This document shows, in pieces, positions 42,035-51,469 of a stretch of DNA of 64,000 nucleotides (within the stretch, counting starts at the first letter, position 1; each line of letters opens with the position of its first letter). Under the pieces are notes generated by a model. It had not been told where the DNA came from. It searched no databases and worked only from the letters and a program-made list of their open reading frames with translations. The stretch spans positions 930,001 to 994,000 of the forward strand of contig CAWFML010000005.1 of assembly GCA_963817025.1 (NCBI GenBank), given 5' to 3'. Both the position numbers and the translations under genes were made by a program. The stretch is from JACMLC01 sp963817025 (GTDB taxonomy: Bacteria; Acidobacteriota; Blastocatellia; Pyrinomonadales; Pyrinomonadaceae).

Positions 42035-44918
42035 TTAAAGTTCGGTTGCTGCCACTTTCTCGATGATATACGCCTCTATCTGGTCGCCGTTTTTGAGGTC
42101 GTTGAAGTTTTCGAGCGCGATACCGCATTCAAATCCTTCGCGGACTTCAGCCGCATCTTCCTTGAAGCGGCGCAGGGAGGCGATGCCGCCTTCCCATGCG
42201 ACGACGCCATCGCGTATGAGACGCGCGCGTGCGTTGCGGCGGATCGTGCCGTTAAGCACCATGCAGCCCGCAATCACTCCGGCACGCGGCACGCGGAAGA
42301 CCTCGCGGACTTCCGCCTTGCCTAAGATTTTCTCCTTCTCTACGGCTTCGAGCATGCCGATCATCGCCGCGCGAATCTCTTCCTCGACCTTGTAGATGAT
42401 CGAGTGCAGGCGTATGTCCACGGCCTCTTGCTTGGCTAAGTCTGCGGAGCGTGTTTCCGGGCGCACGTTAAAGCCGATGATGACGACTGCCGTATCAGCC
42501 GAACCGGCCTGCGTTGCGGAAGCCAGAAGCACATCGGATTCCGTAATCGCGCCGACCCCTGAGCGAACCACTTTGACCTTGACCTGCTCGGTCGAAAGCT
42601 TCTGAAGCGTGCTCTTCAAGACTTCGACAGAGCCTTGCACGTCTGCCTTGATGACGACGAGCAGTTCTTTGACTTCCGTCTGGCCCAGAGCTTCTATGCC
42701 GCGCTTGGTGGTTTGCAAGAGCGTGTTCTGGCGCGTCAGCATCTGGCGATGATGCGAGATTTGCTGTGCGCGCGTGACATCCGCGACGACCTGAAAAGAT
42801 TCTCCGGCCTGCGGGACGCCTTGCAGCCCCAACACTTCGACAGGCGTCGCCGGGCCGACTTCCGTCACGGCCTCGCCCCTGTCATTGAACATAGCTCGCA
42901 CTTTTCCGAAAATCTGTCCGACGATAAAAGGGTCACCAATCTTGAGTGTGCCCTGCTGTACCAGAACGGTGGCGACTGCGCCGCGTCCTCTATCCAGTTT
43001 GGCTTCGAGCACGACGCCGGAAGCGAGACGTGTCGGGCTGGCCTTGAGGTCAAGGATGTCCGCCGTCAGCAGAATGGTTTCAAGCAGGGTGTCCAGGTTC
43101 TCGCGTCGCTTGGCAGAGACCGGAACCATTTCCGTTTCGCCGCCCCACTCCACGGGTTGCAAGCCCTGAACCGAAAGCTCTTGCTTGACGCGGTCTGGGT
43201 TGGCATCCGGCTTGTCGATCTTGTTGATGGCGACGACGATGGGAACTCCGGCTGCGCGCGAGTGCTCAATCGCTTCAATCGTCTGCGGCATCACGCCGTC
43301 GTCAGCCGCGACGACGAGGACAACCACGTCCGTCGCTTTAGCTCCGCGCGCACGCATCATCGTAAAGGCTTCGTGGCCGGGCGTGTCGAGAAAGACCACG
43401 CGCCGCTTTTCCAGCGGATTGTCAGGACTCGTCACCTGCACGCTGTACGCGCCGATGTGCTGCGTGATGCCGCCGGCTTCGCCCGCAGCGACCTCCGTCG
43501 TGCGTATGCCGTCGAGCAGGGAAGTCTTGCCGTGATCCACATGGCCCATGACTGTGACGACCGGAGCGCGCGGCAGTTCGACATCATCCGCATCCGTTGC
43601 AATCAAATCTTCAAACTCCTCTTCGGCGACCATCTCTTCAAACGGCACGAATGACACGTCATAGCCGAAACGATGTCCAAGCTCGACTGCCACGTCGTCG
43701 TTCAAAGGTTGATTGATGGTCGCAAAGACTCCGCGTTGCAAGAGCAATGTCACGACATCCTTCGGCTTGATGCCGAGCTTTTCCGCGAACTCTTTGACGG
43801 TCGAGCCTTCGACCAGTCGCACGGGTTTATGTTCTTCGTTGCCAGTTGGAATTTCCATACGTCCTGCAATGCGGTCTTCGAGCGAGAGAGCCTTCGGCGG
43901 CGGGATAAAATCACGGTCTCCGAAGCGACCGCCCTTGCCGCTTTCGGCCACTTTGCGACCGCCGCGCGTGGTCGTGCGGGTTGAGCGGCCACGACGGCGC
44001 GCATCCGGCGGAGGCGTATATACAGTTTGCGGCGTGGCCGTCTCGCCGGGCGTGCCGCCGCGCTCTGTGCGCTGAAGCGCGGGACGCGCAGCATTGCGGT
44101 CAGCCGGGCGGTCATGCCTGTCACGACGGTCGCGTTCGCGTGGCGCGGGTGGCGCAGCAGGTGCGGGCGGCGGCGTCGGCATCGGTGCACGCTCGCCGGG
44201 GCGCACGCCCGCGTTGAGCGCAGCCGCAGTCGGCCTGAGCGCGCGGATTTGTCTGGATGGCGGAGGCGGCGGAGTCGTCACGCGCGGGGTCTGCGCCGGA
44301 ATCGTTTCCGTAGCGACAGGCGGGGCGACGATTTCATGCGGCTGCTCCTCAACCGGCTGTGGCGCAGATGCTTCCGACTGCCGCAGATGACTCGGCTTGA
44401 GGGGATTGAATCGTCTCTGCCACTTCGTCTGTCTGGTCTGCGACAGTCTCCGGCACGCTCTGCGTAGCGGCGGCAGCGGCTGCTGTTCCACCAGCGTCCG
44501 CGTCAGGATGCTCTGCGCGTGCGGCTGGCGAAAGCTTTTTGACGAGCCGCGCCGTCATGGGTCTGGCAGCAGACTGGCTCTGAGCTTCCGGCGAAGCAGA
44601 TGGCGCAGGAGTGGCTTCGACAGGCATCACCTCTTCGGGCGCAGCCTCGACTGCCGGCGCGTCTGCTTCCTCTGCGGTCTCCGCCGTCGCTTCGACGGGG
44701 CGCACGGCTTTTTTGACGACGCGCACGGCGCGCGGGGCCGAAGCTTCTTTCTTGGGAAAATATTTGTTGCGAATCTTGTCTGCCAGCTCTTTTGAAATCG
44801 AGTTGGATGGCACACTGACATCCACACCTTCGCGGCGCACCTCTTCGATGAGACGCTTGGTGTCGAGCTTCAGTTCTTTTGCCAGATCGTAAAGTCTTAC
44901 TTTGGAAGTTACGGTCAT
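42035..44918 (-). pseudogene. infB: Translation initiation factor IF-2, frameshifted
   Basis: The start at ATG 44918 (MTVTSKVRLYDLAKELKLDT) gives the IF2 N-terminal domain (LIEEVRREGVDVSVPSNSIS), then a long Ala/Glu/Pro-rich linker that loses frame at about residue 175 (44360-44395). A second frame continues (VEEQPHEIVAPPVATETIPA) through the complete GTPase module: GHVDHGKTSLLDGIRT (G1), DTPGHEAFTMM (G3), VVAINKIDKPDA (G4), and the C-terminal beta-barrel and fMet-tRNA domains to stop 42035. The whole protein would be about 960 residues. It is essential and single-copy, so the frameshift in the low-complexity linker is most likely a sequencing error. The linker is repeat-rich and prone to this. 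Confidence 0.88.
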
Positions 44919-45107
44919 GCACTCCTTACTTCGACGCTTTGATAAAACGGCGTCGCGCGCTTCAAAAGGGACTACAGGGGACTCTCACACCCGCCTCGTC
45001 TTCCCTTAGCAGCGCGCTTGTTTTAAGAAGCGAAGCGTGCGGGAAGACTTCGGGGAGGAGAGATGCAATGCGCGCAAGTCCCGTGTGCGCGCATCCGATG
45101 TTTCAAG
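44919..45107. other. Spacer between nusA and infB with a hairpin; no YlxR gene seen
   Basis: No protein-coding frame is plausible here, while many bacteria have ylxR between nusA and infB. On the minus strand GTCTTCCC and GGGAAGAC, 8 bases each, can pair around an about 36-base loop with CTTCGCTTCTT/AAG-type internal pairing; a GTAAGGAG site precedes infB. It could act as a leader-like RNA structure. Confidence 0.4.
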
Positions 45108-47063
45108 CTACTGCGCCGCATCGTCTTTGGAAGCATCTGCCGATTCCTCGACATCTGCTGATGCGCTCTTGTCCGTCGCTGCCTCTTCGCTGTACTGCGG
45201 AGCGGGAGCGGACGAGACTTGAATTTCGGGTGCGGAAGCTTCCGAAGCGAAATCCGCTGCGGGAGAGAATCCGCCTTCCTCTTCTACCGGCGGCTCACCT
45301 TCGCCAACCTGCCCTGCGGCTTCGATATAAGCCGCGCCCGAAGAGGTGATGTCAGGCGCAGGCGTAATCGTGTCAGGACGCAGGTCACGACCCGCTTCCT
45401 GCAATAAAAGCTCATCCTCGGAAATCGGGTCGGCCTCTGTCAGCGCGACCGGGTCCATCGAGTCCTGCGCAAGAATCTCCGGCTCTGCGCCAAACGGCGT
45501 GCCCTGCTCGACGGCTTCGTCATAGCCTTCGTTGGTCATCGCATTTGAAGGCGCGACCTCTCTGGCCTCTACCGTCTCGTCCACTTCAGCCGAGACAGCA
45601 TGTTGCTCAAGCGGCTGTGCAGTCTTCTGGTCTTCAACGCTCATCTCATCCTCTGTCCCGGCAGCGGGCATTTCCAAAGCGTCTCCGCCCGTGCCTGCTT
45701 CAGAGCTTTCCGCAGCCTCTGTTGCATCCGTCGTCGCAGCAGCTTCAGCTTCGCCTGTCTCTTCAGCGCCTTCTTCGCCTTCCAGCTTGCTGGCCTCGCG
45801 CGCGGCAATGACAGCCTGCGCGGCGGTCAGGATGCCTTCGGCTTCGTCAAGACTGAGGTCGAGATGTTCGACCAGATCGTCAACAGAAGTAGCGGCCAGA
45901 GCATCTATGTCATTGATGCCATGTTCGGCCAGAGCGTCGGCCTGACTTGGCGTGATGCCTTCGATGACGGAGAGCGGCACAGGCTCGCCCGAAGCGATGA
46001 GCGCGCCCATCTGTTGCGCGACCTCTTTCTTGATTTCCTCTTCGCTGCGAATGTCTATGTTCCAGCCGACGAGCTTGGTGGCGAGGCGCACGTTCTGCCC
46101 GCGCTTGCCGATGGCAAGAGAGAGCTGGTCTTCGTTGACAATCACTTCCATCTGGCGATTCTCGATGTCAGTGATACGCACCTGATTGACCTTCGCGGGC
46201 GACAGAGCATTGGCGGCAAAGACGGATGGCTCGTCAGACCATTCGATGATGTCAATCTTCTCGCCGCGCAACTCGCGTATAATCGCCTGCACGCGCGAAC
46301 CCTTCATGCCGACGCACGCGCCCACGGGGTCTACGTCGCGTTCGTTTGAAGTGACTGCAATCTTGGCGCGCTCTCCGGGTTCGCGGACGCAGGATTTGAT
46401 AACTACTGTCTCGTCATAAATCTCAGGCACTTCCATTTCAAAAAGCCTCAGGAGAAGGTCAGGCGACGTGCGCGAGACTTCGACCTGCGGCCCTTTTGAT
46501 TCTTTGGAGACATTGCTGATGACAACGCGGATTCTTTCGCCCTGATTCCACTGCTCGCCGCGCGATTGCTGCGAACGCGGCAGGATGGCTTCCATATTGC
46601 CGAGGTCAACAATAATATTGCCGCGCTCGAAACGCTTGACGAAACCGTTCACGAGGTCGCCTATCTTGTCTATATACTGCTCGTAAATATTCGAGCGTTC
46701 GGCATCGCGCACTTTTTGAAAGAGAATCTGTTTAGCCGTCTGCGCGGCGATGCGTCCAAGCTCTTCCATCGGCAAAGGCAAAAGCAGAGCGTCACCGATC
46801 TCCACCTCATCGCCAGCCATCTCTTTAGCTTCGTCAAGCGATAGCTCTGTGGCCGGGTTGGTCACTTCGTCAACGACTACTTTGGTGGCTGACAGCTCTA
46901 TGCCAAGCTCTGGATTCCAATCAACTTGAATATCCTCGCCCGACTTGAACTGCTTTTTGGCAGCCGCGCGGACGGCCTCTTTCATGGCCTCTATGACCAG
47001 CTCACGATCAATGCCTTTTTCCTGGCAGAGTATGTCAATATTCTGCGCGATGGATGTGCTCAT
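45108..47063 (-). CDS. nusA: Transcription termination/antitermination factor NusA
   Basis: 651 residues. NusA N-terminal domain (1-125), S1 domain (VNGFVKRFERGNIIVDLGNM near 136-155), KH domains (ERDVDPVGACVGMKGSRVQA near 240-260, and AIGKRGQNVRLATKLVGWNI near 316-335). A helix-hairpin-helix follows (GITPSQADALAEHGINDIDA). Beyond about 430, an acidic Glu/Ala-rich tail of some 220 residues without clear repeats extends the protein past the usual 350-500 residues. The core binds RNA polymerase and RNA. The tail resembles the extended NusA of Bacteroidetes/actinobacteria-type proteins only in being acidic; its function is unknown. Confidence 0.95.
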   Translation of the reverse strand: MSTSIAQNIDILCQEKGIDRELVIEAMKEAVRAAAKKQFKSGEDIQVDWNPELGIELSATKVVVDEVTNPATELSLDEAKEMAGDEVEIGDALLLPLPMEELGRIAAQTAKQILFQKVRDAERSNIYEQYIDKIGDLVNGFVKRFERGNIIVDLGNMEAILPRSQQSRGEQWNQGERIRVVISNVSKESKGPQVEVSRTSPDLLLRLFEMEVPEIYDETVVIKSCVREPGERAKIAVTSNERDVDPVGACVGMKGSRVQAIIRELRGEKIDIIEWSDEPSVFAANALSPAKVNQVRITDIENRQMEVIVNEDQLSLAIGKRGQNVRLATKLVGWNIDIRSEEEIKKEVAQQMGALIASGEPVPLSVIEGITPSQADALAEHGINDIDALAATSVDDLVEHLDLSLDEAEGILTAAQAVIAAREASKLEGEEGAEETGEAEAAATTDATEAAESSEAGTGGDALEMPAAGTEDEMSVEDQKTAQPLEQHAVSAEVDETVEAREVAPSNAMTNEGYDEAVEQGTPFGAEPEILAQDSMDPVALTEADPISEDELLLQEAGRDLRPDTITPAPDITSSGAAYIEAAGQVGEGEPPVEEEGGFSPAADFASEASAPEIQVSSAPAPQYSEEAATDKSASADVEESADASKDDAAQ

Positions 47064-47161
47064 GTACTTGCTTCTCTTCCTTTAGTCTCGTGCGCTTGGG
47101 ATTTACGGCGCGCAGAGGAAACCTATTCAATTGTTAAAGGCGCGGGGTCGCGCCCGAGCGA

Positions 47162-47677
47162 CTAAGCTTCTGTGGCCTTTGAAGCCATCTCGCGCTCTTT
47201 CGCGCGACGAAACTCTTCTTCCACATCAATTTCAAGATTAGCCTTGACAACCGCTTCGAGTGGCACGCGGACGCGCCCGCTCGTCACATCTTCAAAGACC
47301 ACGCTGCGGTCTTCGACTCCGATGATGCGCCCGCGAAAGTTGCGCTGGCCGCTGATGGCTGTGCGCGATTTCAGCTTCGCAGGATGCCCCACAAACTTTT
47401 CAAAGTCCGCGAGCTTATAAAGCCCGCGCTCCAATCCCGGCGAGGAAACCTCAAGCGTGTAAGGCGTGTGAATAAAATCCTCCACGTCCAACACAGTGCC
47501 GAGATGGAGGCTGACGGCAGCGCAATCTTCATGCGTCACGCCTTCCGCCCTGTCAATAAAGATGCGCAGGATAGGCTTGCCTTCCGGCCCTGCGACTTCG
47601 GCGTGATAAAGCTCAAGGCCGTTCTCAATGCAAACGCGCGATGCCAACTCTTCTACACGCTCTGCCATCGAACTCAT
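47162..47677 (-). CDS. rimP: Ribosome maturation factor RimP
   Basis: 171 residues. Motifs: the N-terminal ERVEELASRVCIENGLELYH; ILRIFIDRAEGVTHEDCAAV (about 36-55); LDVEDFIHTPYTLEVSSPGL (about 63-82, with SSPG signature); LKSRTAISGQRNFRGRIIGV. RimP assists 30S assembly. It lies about 100 bases before nusA on the same strand, the standard rimP-nusA-infB order. A strong terminator-like hairpin sits upstream (47715-47743), suggesting control of this operon or the end of the upstream gene. The start is ATG 47677, although M4 (MAERV) is possible. Confidence 0.94.
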   Translation of the reverse strand: MSSMAERVEELASRVCIENGLELYHAEVAGPEGKPILRIFIDRAEGVTHEDCAAVSLHLGTVLDVEDFIHTPYTLEVSSPGLERGLYKLADFEKFVGHPAKLKSRTAISGQRNFRGRIIGVEDRSVVFEDVTSGRVRVPLEAVVKANLEIDVEEEFRRAKEREMASKATEA

Positions 47678-47714
47678 CCGGCCCGCCCCTCCCGCTTAAA
47701 AAATCGCTCTCACG

Positions 47715-47743
47715 CACAAAAGAAAAAGTGGGCGCGAACCCAC
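47715..47743 (-). terminator. Hairpin with T-run upstream of rimP
   Basis: On the minus strand GTGGG-TTCGCG-CCCAC is followed by TTTTTCTTTT. It lies 38 bases before rimP and about 90 bases after the monooxygenase stop. It can terminate the monooxygenase transcript or act as an attenuator in front of rimP-nusA-infB. Confidence 0.6.
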
Positions 47744-47830
47744 CGGATGAAACCGCCGCGCTCCGAGCAAGCGAAGAATTATACGGTAAGAGCAGGGGAG
47801 AGGCAAGCAAGCACCACTTCGGTTGCCTGA

Positions 47831-48187
47831 CTAATGCATGCGGAACGGGCCGCCGGAAGGCTCCGGCGCTAGCTCCGGGCGGGTCGAATCCTGTACGACT
47901 TCGTGCAGTTCAAGGACGTTTGGCCCTGTGAAAGCCTCTTTCGGCAACGTGCCAGACTGTGCATGTCCCTTGACAAACGCGTCAGAGCGCACCCAGTTGA
48001 GAAAATCCTCACGGCTCTCCCAGATGGTGAAGACCACGTAAGGGTCACCCTCGTTAACAGGGCGCAAGACCTGATTGGAAACAAAACCCGGCATCTGATC
48101 CACGAGTCCGGCCCGCTCTCTGAACCTCTGCTCGAAGGCATCTGCATATTCCCGGCTGACGTAAATCCGGTTGGCGACAGTTATCAT
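47831..48187 (-). CDS. Antibiotic biosynthesis monooxygenase domain protein (HmoB/IsdG-like)
   Basis: 118 residues, ABM fold. N-terminal ITVANRIYVSREYADAFEQR, then MPGFVSNQVLRPVNEGDPYV, and the signature WESREDFLNWVRSDAFVKGH at about 56-75. The pattern resembles IsdG/HmoB heme-degrading or quinol oxygenases of the dimeric alpha/beta barrel class. The heme-ligand His cannot be fixed by eye. The tail (EVVQDSTRPELAPEPSGGPF) is Pro-rich. It is on the minus strand before rimP, separated by a terminator hairpin. The substrate is unknown. Confidence 0.82.
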   Translation of the reverse strand: MITVANRIYVSREYADAFEQRFRERAGLVDQMPGFVSNQVLRPVNEGDPYVVFTIWESREDFLNWVRSDAFVKGHAQSGTLPKEAFTGPNVLELHEVVQDSTRPELAPEPSGGPFRMH

Positions 48188-48255
48188 TTAAGTCATCTCC
48201 CTCTTTAAGTCCTCTGATAATAGCATGCCGCAATCCGTAGCAGGGGTAATCGCGC

Positions 48256-48603
48256 TTATTCATCGGCAGACGGCTTGGCCCGCAGTCGCTTGATAACGGA
48301 GCGTTTAGCCTTTGCTTCCAGCGTTCGATTCTTTGCGCTTCGCGGGACGCGTGTGGGGACGCGCCGTGCCGGACGGTGGTTTAGCTGCGCGACACGCGCG
48401 CGGAGCTTTTGCAGGCACAAAGCCTTGTTCCGATGCTGGCTGCGCTCCTGCTGCGAGGTGACGACCAGCCCCGTCGGCAGATGCCTGAGACGCACTGCGC
48501 TTTCAGTCTTGTTGACGTGCTGGCCTCCGGGGCCGCTCGCGCGAAAGGTCTCAACAGAGCATTCGCGCAACAAGTCCTCGTCTGATTCAGGCAGTTTAAT
48601 CAT
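48256..48603 (-). CDS. Release factor-like GGQ protein (ArfB/PrfH-like)
   Basis: 115 residues from ATG 48603 (MIKLPESDEDLLRECSVETF). The peptidyl-hydrolase motif GPGGQHVNKTESAVRLRHLP (GGQ at about 26-28) lies in a single RF domain 3. The basic C-terminal helix (RTLEAKAKRSVIKRLRAKPS) is typical of ArfB, YaeJ or PrfH, which rescue stalled ribosomes. It lacks the codon-recognition domains of RF1/RF2. It lies beside the monooxygenase and msrB genes without evident link. The start chosen skips a longer upstream extension with weak family fit. Confidence 0.87.
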   Translation of the reverse strand: MIKLPESDEDLLRECSVETFRASGPGGQHVNKTESAVRLRHLPTGLVVTSQQERSQHRNKALCLQKLRARVAQLNHRPARRVPTRVPRSAKNRTLEAKAKRSVIKRLRAKPSADE

Positions 48604-48713
48604 CTCTCCCTCGCGGTCATGGCGCTGGCGATCATTATGATATTTTACTGTCGCCGGACACAAAGGTTATCATTGTCTGTGCAGCATCACAGCAGAATCA
48701 GGAAGGGGATTGG

Positions 48714-49112
48714 ATGAAGAAGAAAGTTATCAAAACAGAAGACGAGTGGAGACAGGAATTGACGCCGGAGCAGTACGCGATTGCGCGCCAGAAAGGGACG
48801 GAGAGACCTTTTACAGGCAAATATCACGACTCGAAAGACAAAGGCATCTATAAATGCGCGGCCTGCGGTAACGAGTTATTCCGCTCGGATGCGAAGTACG
48901 ACTCAGGCTGCGGCTGGCCGAGCTTTACAGCCCCGGCGGAGGAAGACACTGTGCGCGAAGAAGTTGATACCAGCCACGGGATGAGGCGCACGGAAGTCTT
49001 GTGCGCGAGCTGCGACGCCCATCTGGGGCATGTCTTTGACGATGGCCCGCGCCCGACCAACCTGCGCTATTGCATCAACTCCGCTGTGCTCGATCTGGAC
49101 AAAGAAGAATAG
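48714..49112 (+). CDS. msrB: Peptide-methionine (R)-S-oxide reductase
   Basis: 132 residues. MsrB pattern: YAIARQKGTERPFTGKYHDS, the zinc CxxC pairs CAACG (about 44-47) and CASCD (about 93-96), GCGWPSFTAPAEEDTVREEV, HLGHVFDDGPRPTNLRYCIN with the catalytic Cys in RYCINS (about 120). The enzyme reduces methionine-R-sulfoxide. It has a normal length and all catalytic residues. It is transcribed away from the GGQ gene. Confidence 0.95.
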   Translation: MKKKVIKTEDEWRQELTPEQYAIARQKGTERPFTGKYHDSKDKGIYKCAACGNELFRSDAKYDSGCGWPSFTAPAEEDTVREEVDTSHGMRRTEVLCASCDAHLGHVFDDGPRPTNLRYCINSAVLDLDKEE

Positions 49113-49163
49113 ACTTCATTGCCAGCGGCTTATTTGTATTAGTCAGGACTTGAGCTGCCGGTG

Positions 49164-49616
49164 CTATTGGCCGCTGAGCTTTGCTTTGACAATCTCGCTC
49201 ACAATGCGCCCGTCTCGCCGGGAGCAGCGCAGACGGGCCTGAGTGGCCTTCATCACCGCGCCCATTTCGCGCATCGAGCTTGCGCCCGTCTCCGCAATGG
49301 CTTCACCGACGGCCTTTTCGATCTCTTCACGCGAAGCGGCCTGCGGCAGATAGGCTTCGATGACTTCGATCTCCGCGCGCTCCTTCGCGGCCAACTCCTC
49401 GCGCCCGGCCTTCTCATACTGCTCTATCGAATCGCGCCGCTGCTTGACGAGCGATTGCAGAGCCTTCTGCATCTCTTCATCCGACAACGCCGCGCCCTTC
49501 TCGATCTCGCGGTTCATCACATTCGCCTTGACCATTCGTAAGGTCGAAAGCCGCGCGGCATCTTTGGCTTTCATGGCTGCGGTCAGGTCACTGACGATGC
49601 GTTCTTTTAAGCTCAT
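49164..49616 (-). CDS. yqeY: GatB/YqeY-domain protein
   Basis: 150 residues. MSLKERIVSDLTAAMKAKDA, LSTLRMVKANVMNREIEKGA and the C-terminal AYLPQAASREEIEKAVGEAI, MGAVMKATQARLR are typical. YqeY resembles the C-terminal tRNA-binding domain of GatB, but its role is unclear. Its tail from about residue 125 (ARLRCSRRDGRIVSEIVKAK) ends near the family's usual length. It is convergent with msrB and is followed upstream by the TIR gene. Confidence 0.9.
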   Translation of the reverse strand: MSLKERIVSDLTAAMKAKDAARLSTLRMVKANVMNREIEKGAALSDEEMQKALQSLVKQRRDSIEQYEKAGREELAAKERAEIEVIEAYLPQAASREEIEKAVGEAIAETGASSMREMGAVMKATQARLRCSRRDGRIVSEIVKAKLSGQ

Positions 49617-49814
49617 AAGTTTCCTCTGGGCCTGTCAATCAGGCTGCTCCACATCAAAATCTCTCTTTAATCATACTCTAGCGCACTGAATGAAATTTCG
49701 CTAAGATGCAGCGGTATATATCGCACGCCACGCGGCAGGAGTTCTGACACCTAAGCCGGTAAAGACGGAACGCGCCCGGGTGGCTAAACCATCTCACGTT
49801 TCTTCGTCAGTTGA

Positions 49815-50765
49815 ATGCCCTCAAAAATCTTTATCAGCTATCGCCGCGATGACAGTGCAGATGCTGCCGGTCGTCTCTCCGATAATCTCTTAGCTCATTT
49901 CGATAAAGAGCAAATCTTTATGGACATAGACTATATCGAGCCGGGTGAGGATTTTGTACAGGTCATCACAGATGCAGTCAGGTCGTGTCAGATTCTCATA
50001 GCGGTTATTGGCAGAAACTGGCTCAACAGCAGTAAGGATGGAAGCACGCGGCGATTGGATTATCCGAATGATTTCGTCCGCCTTGAGATTGCTACCGCCT
50101 TGAGCCTGAATGTGCGTGTAATTCCTGTACTGGTGCAGGGAACGACCATGCCAGCCCCGCAAGACTTACCTGATGAGATAGCCGCCCTATCTCGCCGCCA
50201 AGCCTTTGAGCTTAGCCACCAGCGTTGGCAGCGTGATGTTGAAAGCCTGATTGGCAGCCTGAAAAGGATACTGGTCAAACAGCAGGAGGAAGCACGGCAG
50301 GCTGAAGAACAGCGGCAACGCGAAGCCATAGCCGATGCGCAACGCAAGCGTGAAGAGGAAGAGGCCGCGCTCCGTGCCAGAGAGAAAAAGGCAGAGGAAA
50401 CCCGCCGCAAAGCTACAGAGATTGTGCTCCGGCATGTAGCAGAAGCGCGCCTGCAAGCGGAAGAGACTAAAAGAAAAGAGGCCGCAGAGAAATCCGCGCT
50501 ATCTGCCACGACGAAGAGCATCATTCCTATGCAGGGCGAGCCAATCTCGATGACTCCGAACGTTCCGCCTTCTGCGCCGGTCGTGTCGAACGAGCCTGTT
50601 GCACAGCCCGTGACGGCATTGAAGAGAAAGAGCCTATCTGAATGGCTTCACGAGTTTCTGCAAAAGCACCGTTCCGAGCTGTTTTGGAATGGCTTGGGAA
50701 TTCTCCTTATCCTTATGACCCTCCTCGGTCTCGTCTTCGCCGCCATGATAGGCACTATCAAGTGA
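49815..50765 (+). CDS. TIR-domain protein with coiled coil and C-terminal membrane helix
   Basis: 316 residues. TIR domain at about 4-150: IFISYRRDDSADAAGRLSDN, IFMDIDYIEPGEDFVQVITD, VIGRNWLNSSKDGSTRRLDY, and FVRLEIATALS with a conserved-position Glu (about 91) used by NAD-cleaving TIRs. A charged coiled coil (about 152-228, EEQRQREAIADAQRKREEEE) follows, then a Pro-rich linker and one membrane helix (about 291-313, NGLGILLILMTLLGLVFAAM). TIR domains can act in anti-phage NADase systems or in signalling. No partner gene is seen. It ends at a strong terminator. Confidence 0.88.
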   Translation: MPSKIFISYRRDDSADAAGRLSDNLLAHFDKEQIFMDIDYIEPGEDFVQVITDAVRSCQILIAVIGRNWLNSSKDGSTRRLDYPNDFVRLEIATALSLNVRVIPVLVQGTTMPAPQDLPDEIAALSRRQAFELSHQRWQRDVESLIGSLKRILVKQQEEARQAEEQRQREAIADAQRKREEEEAALRAREKKAEETRRKATEIVLRHVAEARLQAEETKRKEAAEKSALSATTKSIIPMQGEPISMTPNVPPSAPVVSNEPVAQPVTALKRKSLSEWLHEFLQKHRSELFWNGLGILLILMTLLGLVFAAMIGTIK

Positions 50766-50876
50766 TAATCAGAATCAGCCGCCGGGAGCGAATGCAAATC
50801 AGCCTGTGAAGTAAAGCGGACACCATGAGAAAAAAATCGCGCGCAGGGCTTGCGCGCTGGGGACACGTGGATTGAG

Positions 50877-50917
50877 GCGGCGCGAGAGGGAGTGTTGACC
50901 TCTCGCGCCGCTCTTTT
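50877..50917 (+). terminator. Rho-independent terminator after the TIR gene
   Basis: GCGGCGCGAGAGG (50877-50889) pairs with CCTCTCGCGCCGC (50899-50911) across a 9-base loop and is followed by TCTTTT. It is about 110 bases after the TIR stop. Confidence 0.85.
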
Positions 50918-50965
50918 GTATTGGGTCGCGGCATCAATGGCAAGCGTGTCGGAGCGACAGCGCGG

Positions 50966-51337
50966 TTATGTCTTCGCCTCTGTTTTGGCTGTGCGGGCTG
51001 ACTTTTTGTATTCGGACTGTTTCTTGCGCCCGACGGTCTGTAGCTCGTTGGAGTCTTTGCCGAATTGCGCGCTGACGGAATCTTTGACGCCGACCATTTT
51101 GTCGTGAAAGTTCCATGCGCTGGCGACGGCTTCGTCGCGTGCGGCTTTGGCTGCGGCTTCGGCTTGCGCGACCTTTGCCAGCTTGGCGTCAAGGTCTGCG
51201 AGCGCGGCTGTCACAGAGGCGACAGAGTATGCGGAATTGGCGGGCGCGTAGCCCGTAACATTTTGCAGCGCGGCGAAGCTCTGGCGGTCTGCCGCGAGCA
51301 CGTCCGGCTTGATAGGTCGTGTCTTGGGGTCTGGCAT
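50966..51337 (-). CDS. Hypothetical helical protein
   Basis: 123 residues, mostly helical: ALADLDAKLAKVAQAEAAAK, ARDEAVASAWNFHDKMVGVK, and SAQFGKDSNELQTVGRKKQS; the end (KSARTAKTEAKT) is basic. I do not recognise a named family, although the Asp/Ala-rich coiled pattern suggests a structural role. It is flanked by the TIR gene and the 21-bp repeat array. No signal or membrane segment is present. It begins at ATG 51337 with GGAG-like upstream sequence (GGAGACTCC region). Confidence 0.55.
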   Translation of the reverse strand: MPDPKTRPIKPDVLAADRQSFAALQNVTGYAPANSAYSVASVTAALADLDAKLAKVAQAEAAAKAARDEAVASAWNFHDKMVGVKDSVSAQFGKDSNELQTVGRKKQSEYKKSARTAKTEAKT

Positions 51338-51469
51338 CAGGAGTCTCCTTTGTAAGGTTAAAGAGAAAGGTCTGCGAGGCTGCGCGCATGATACTCAGGG
51401 CAGAGAAGCATGACAAGCATTAATTTCGTACAACGCAAGCGTGCGCGCCTGCCGCGCCGTTGAGAGAAC

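Noticed and set aside
49690..49814. Possible riboswitch or structured leader before the TIR gene
   Set aside because: The sequence shows loosely pairing GC-rich segments but no known riboswitch core.
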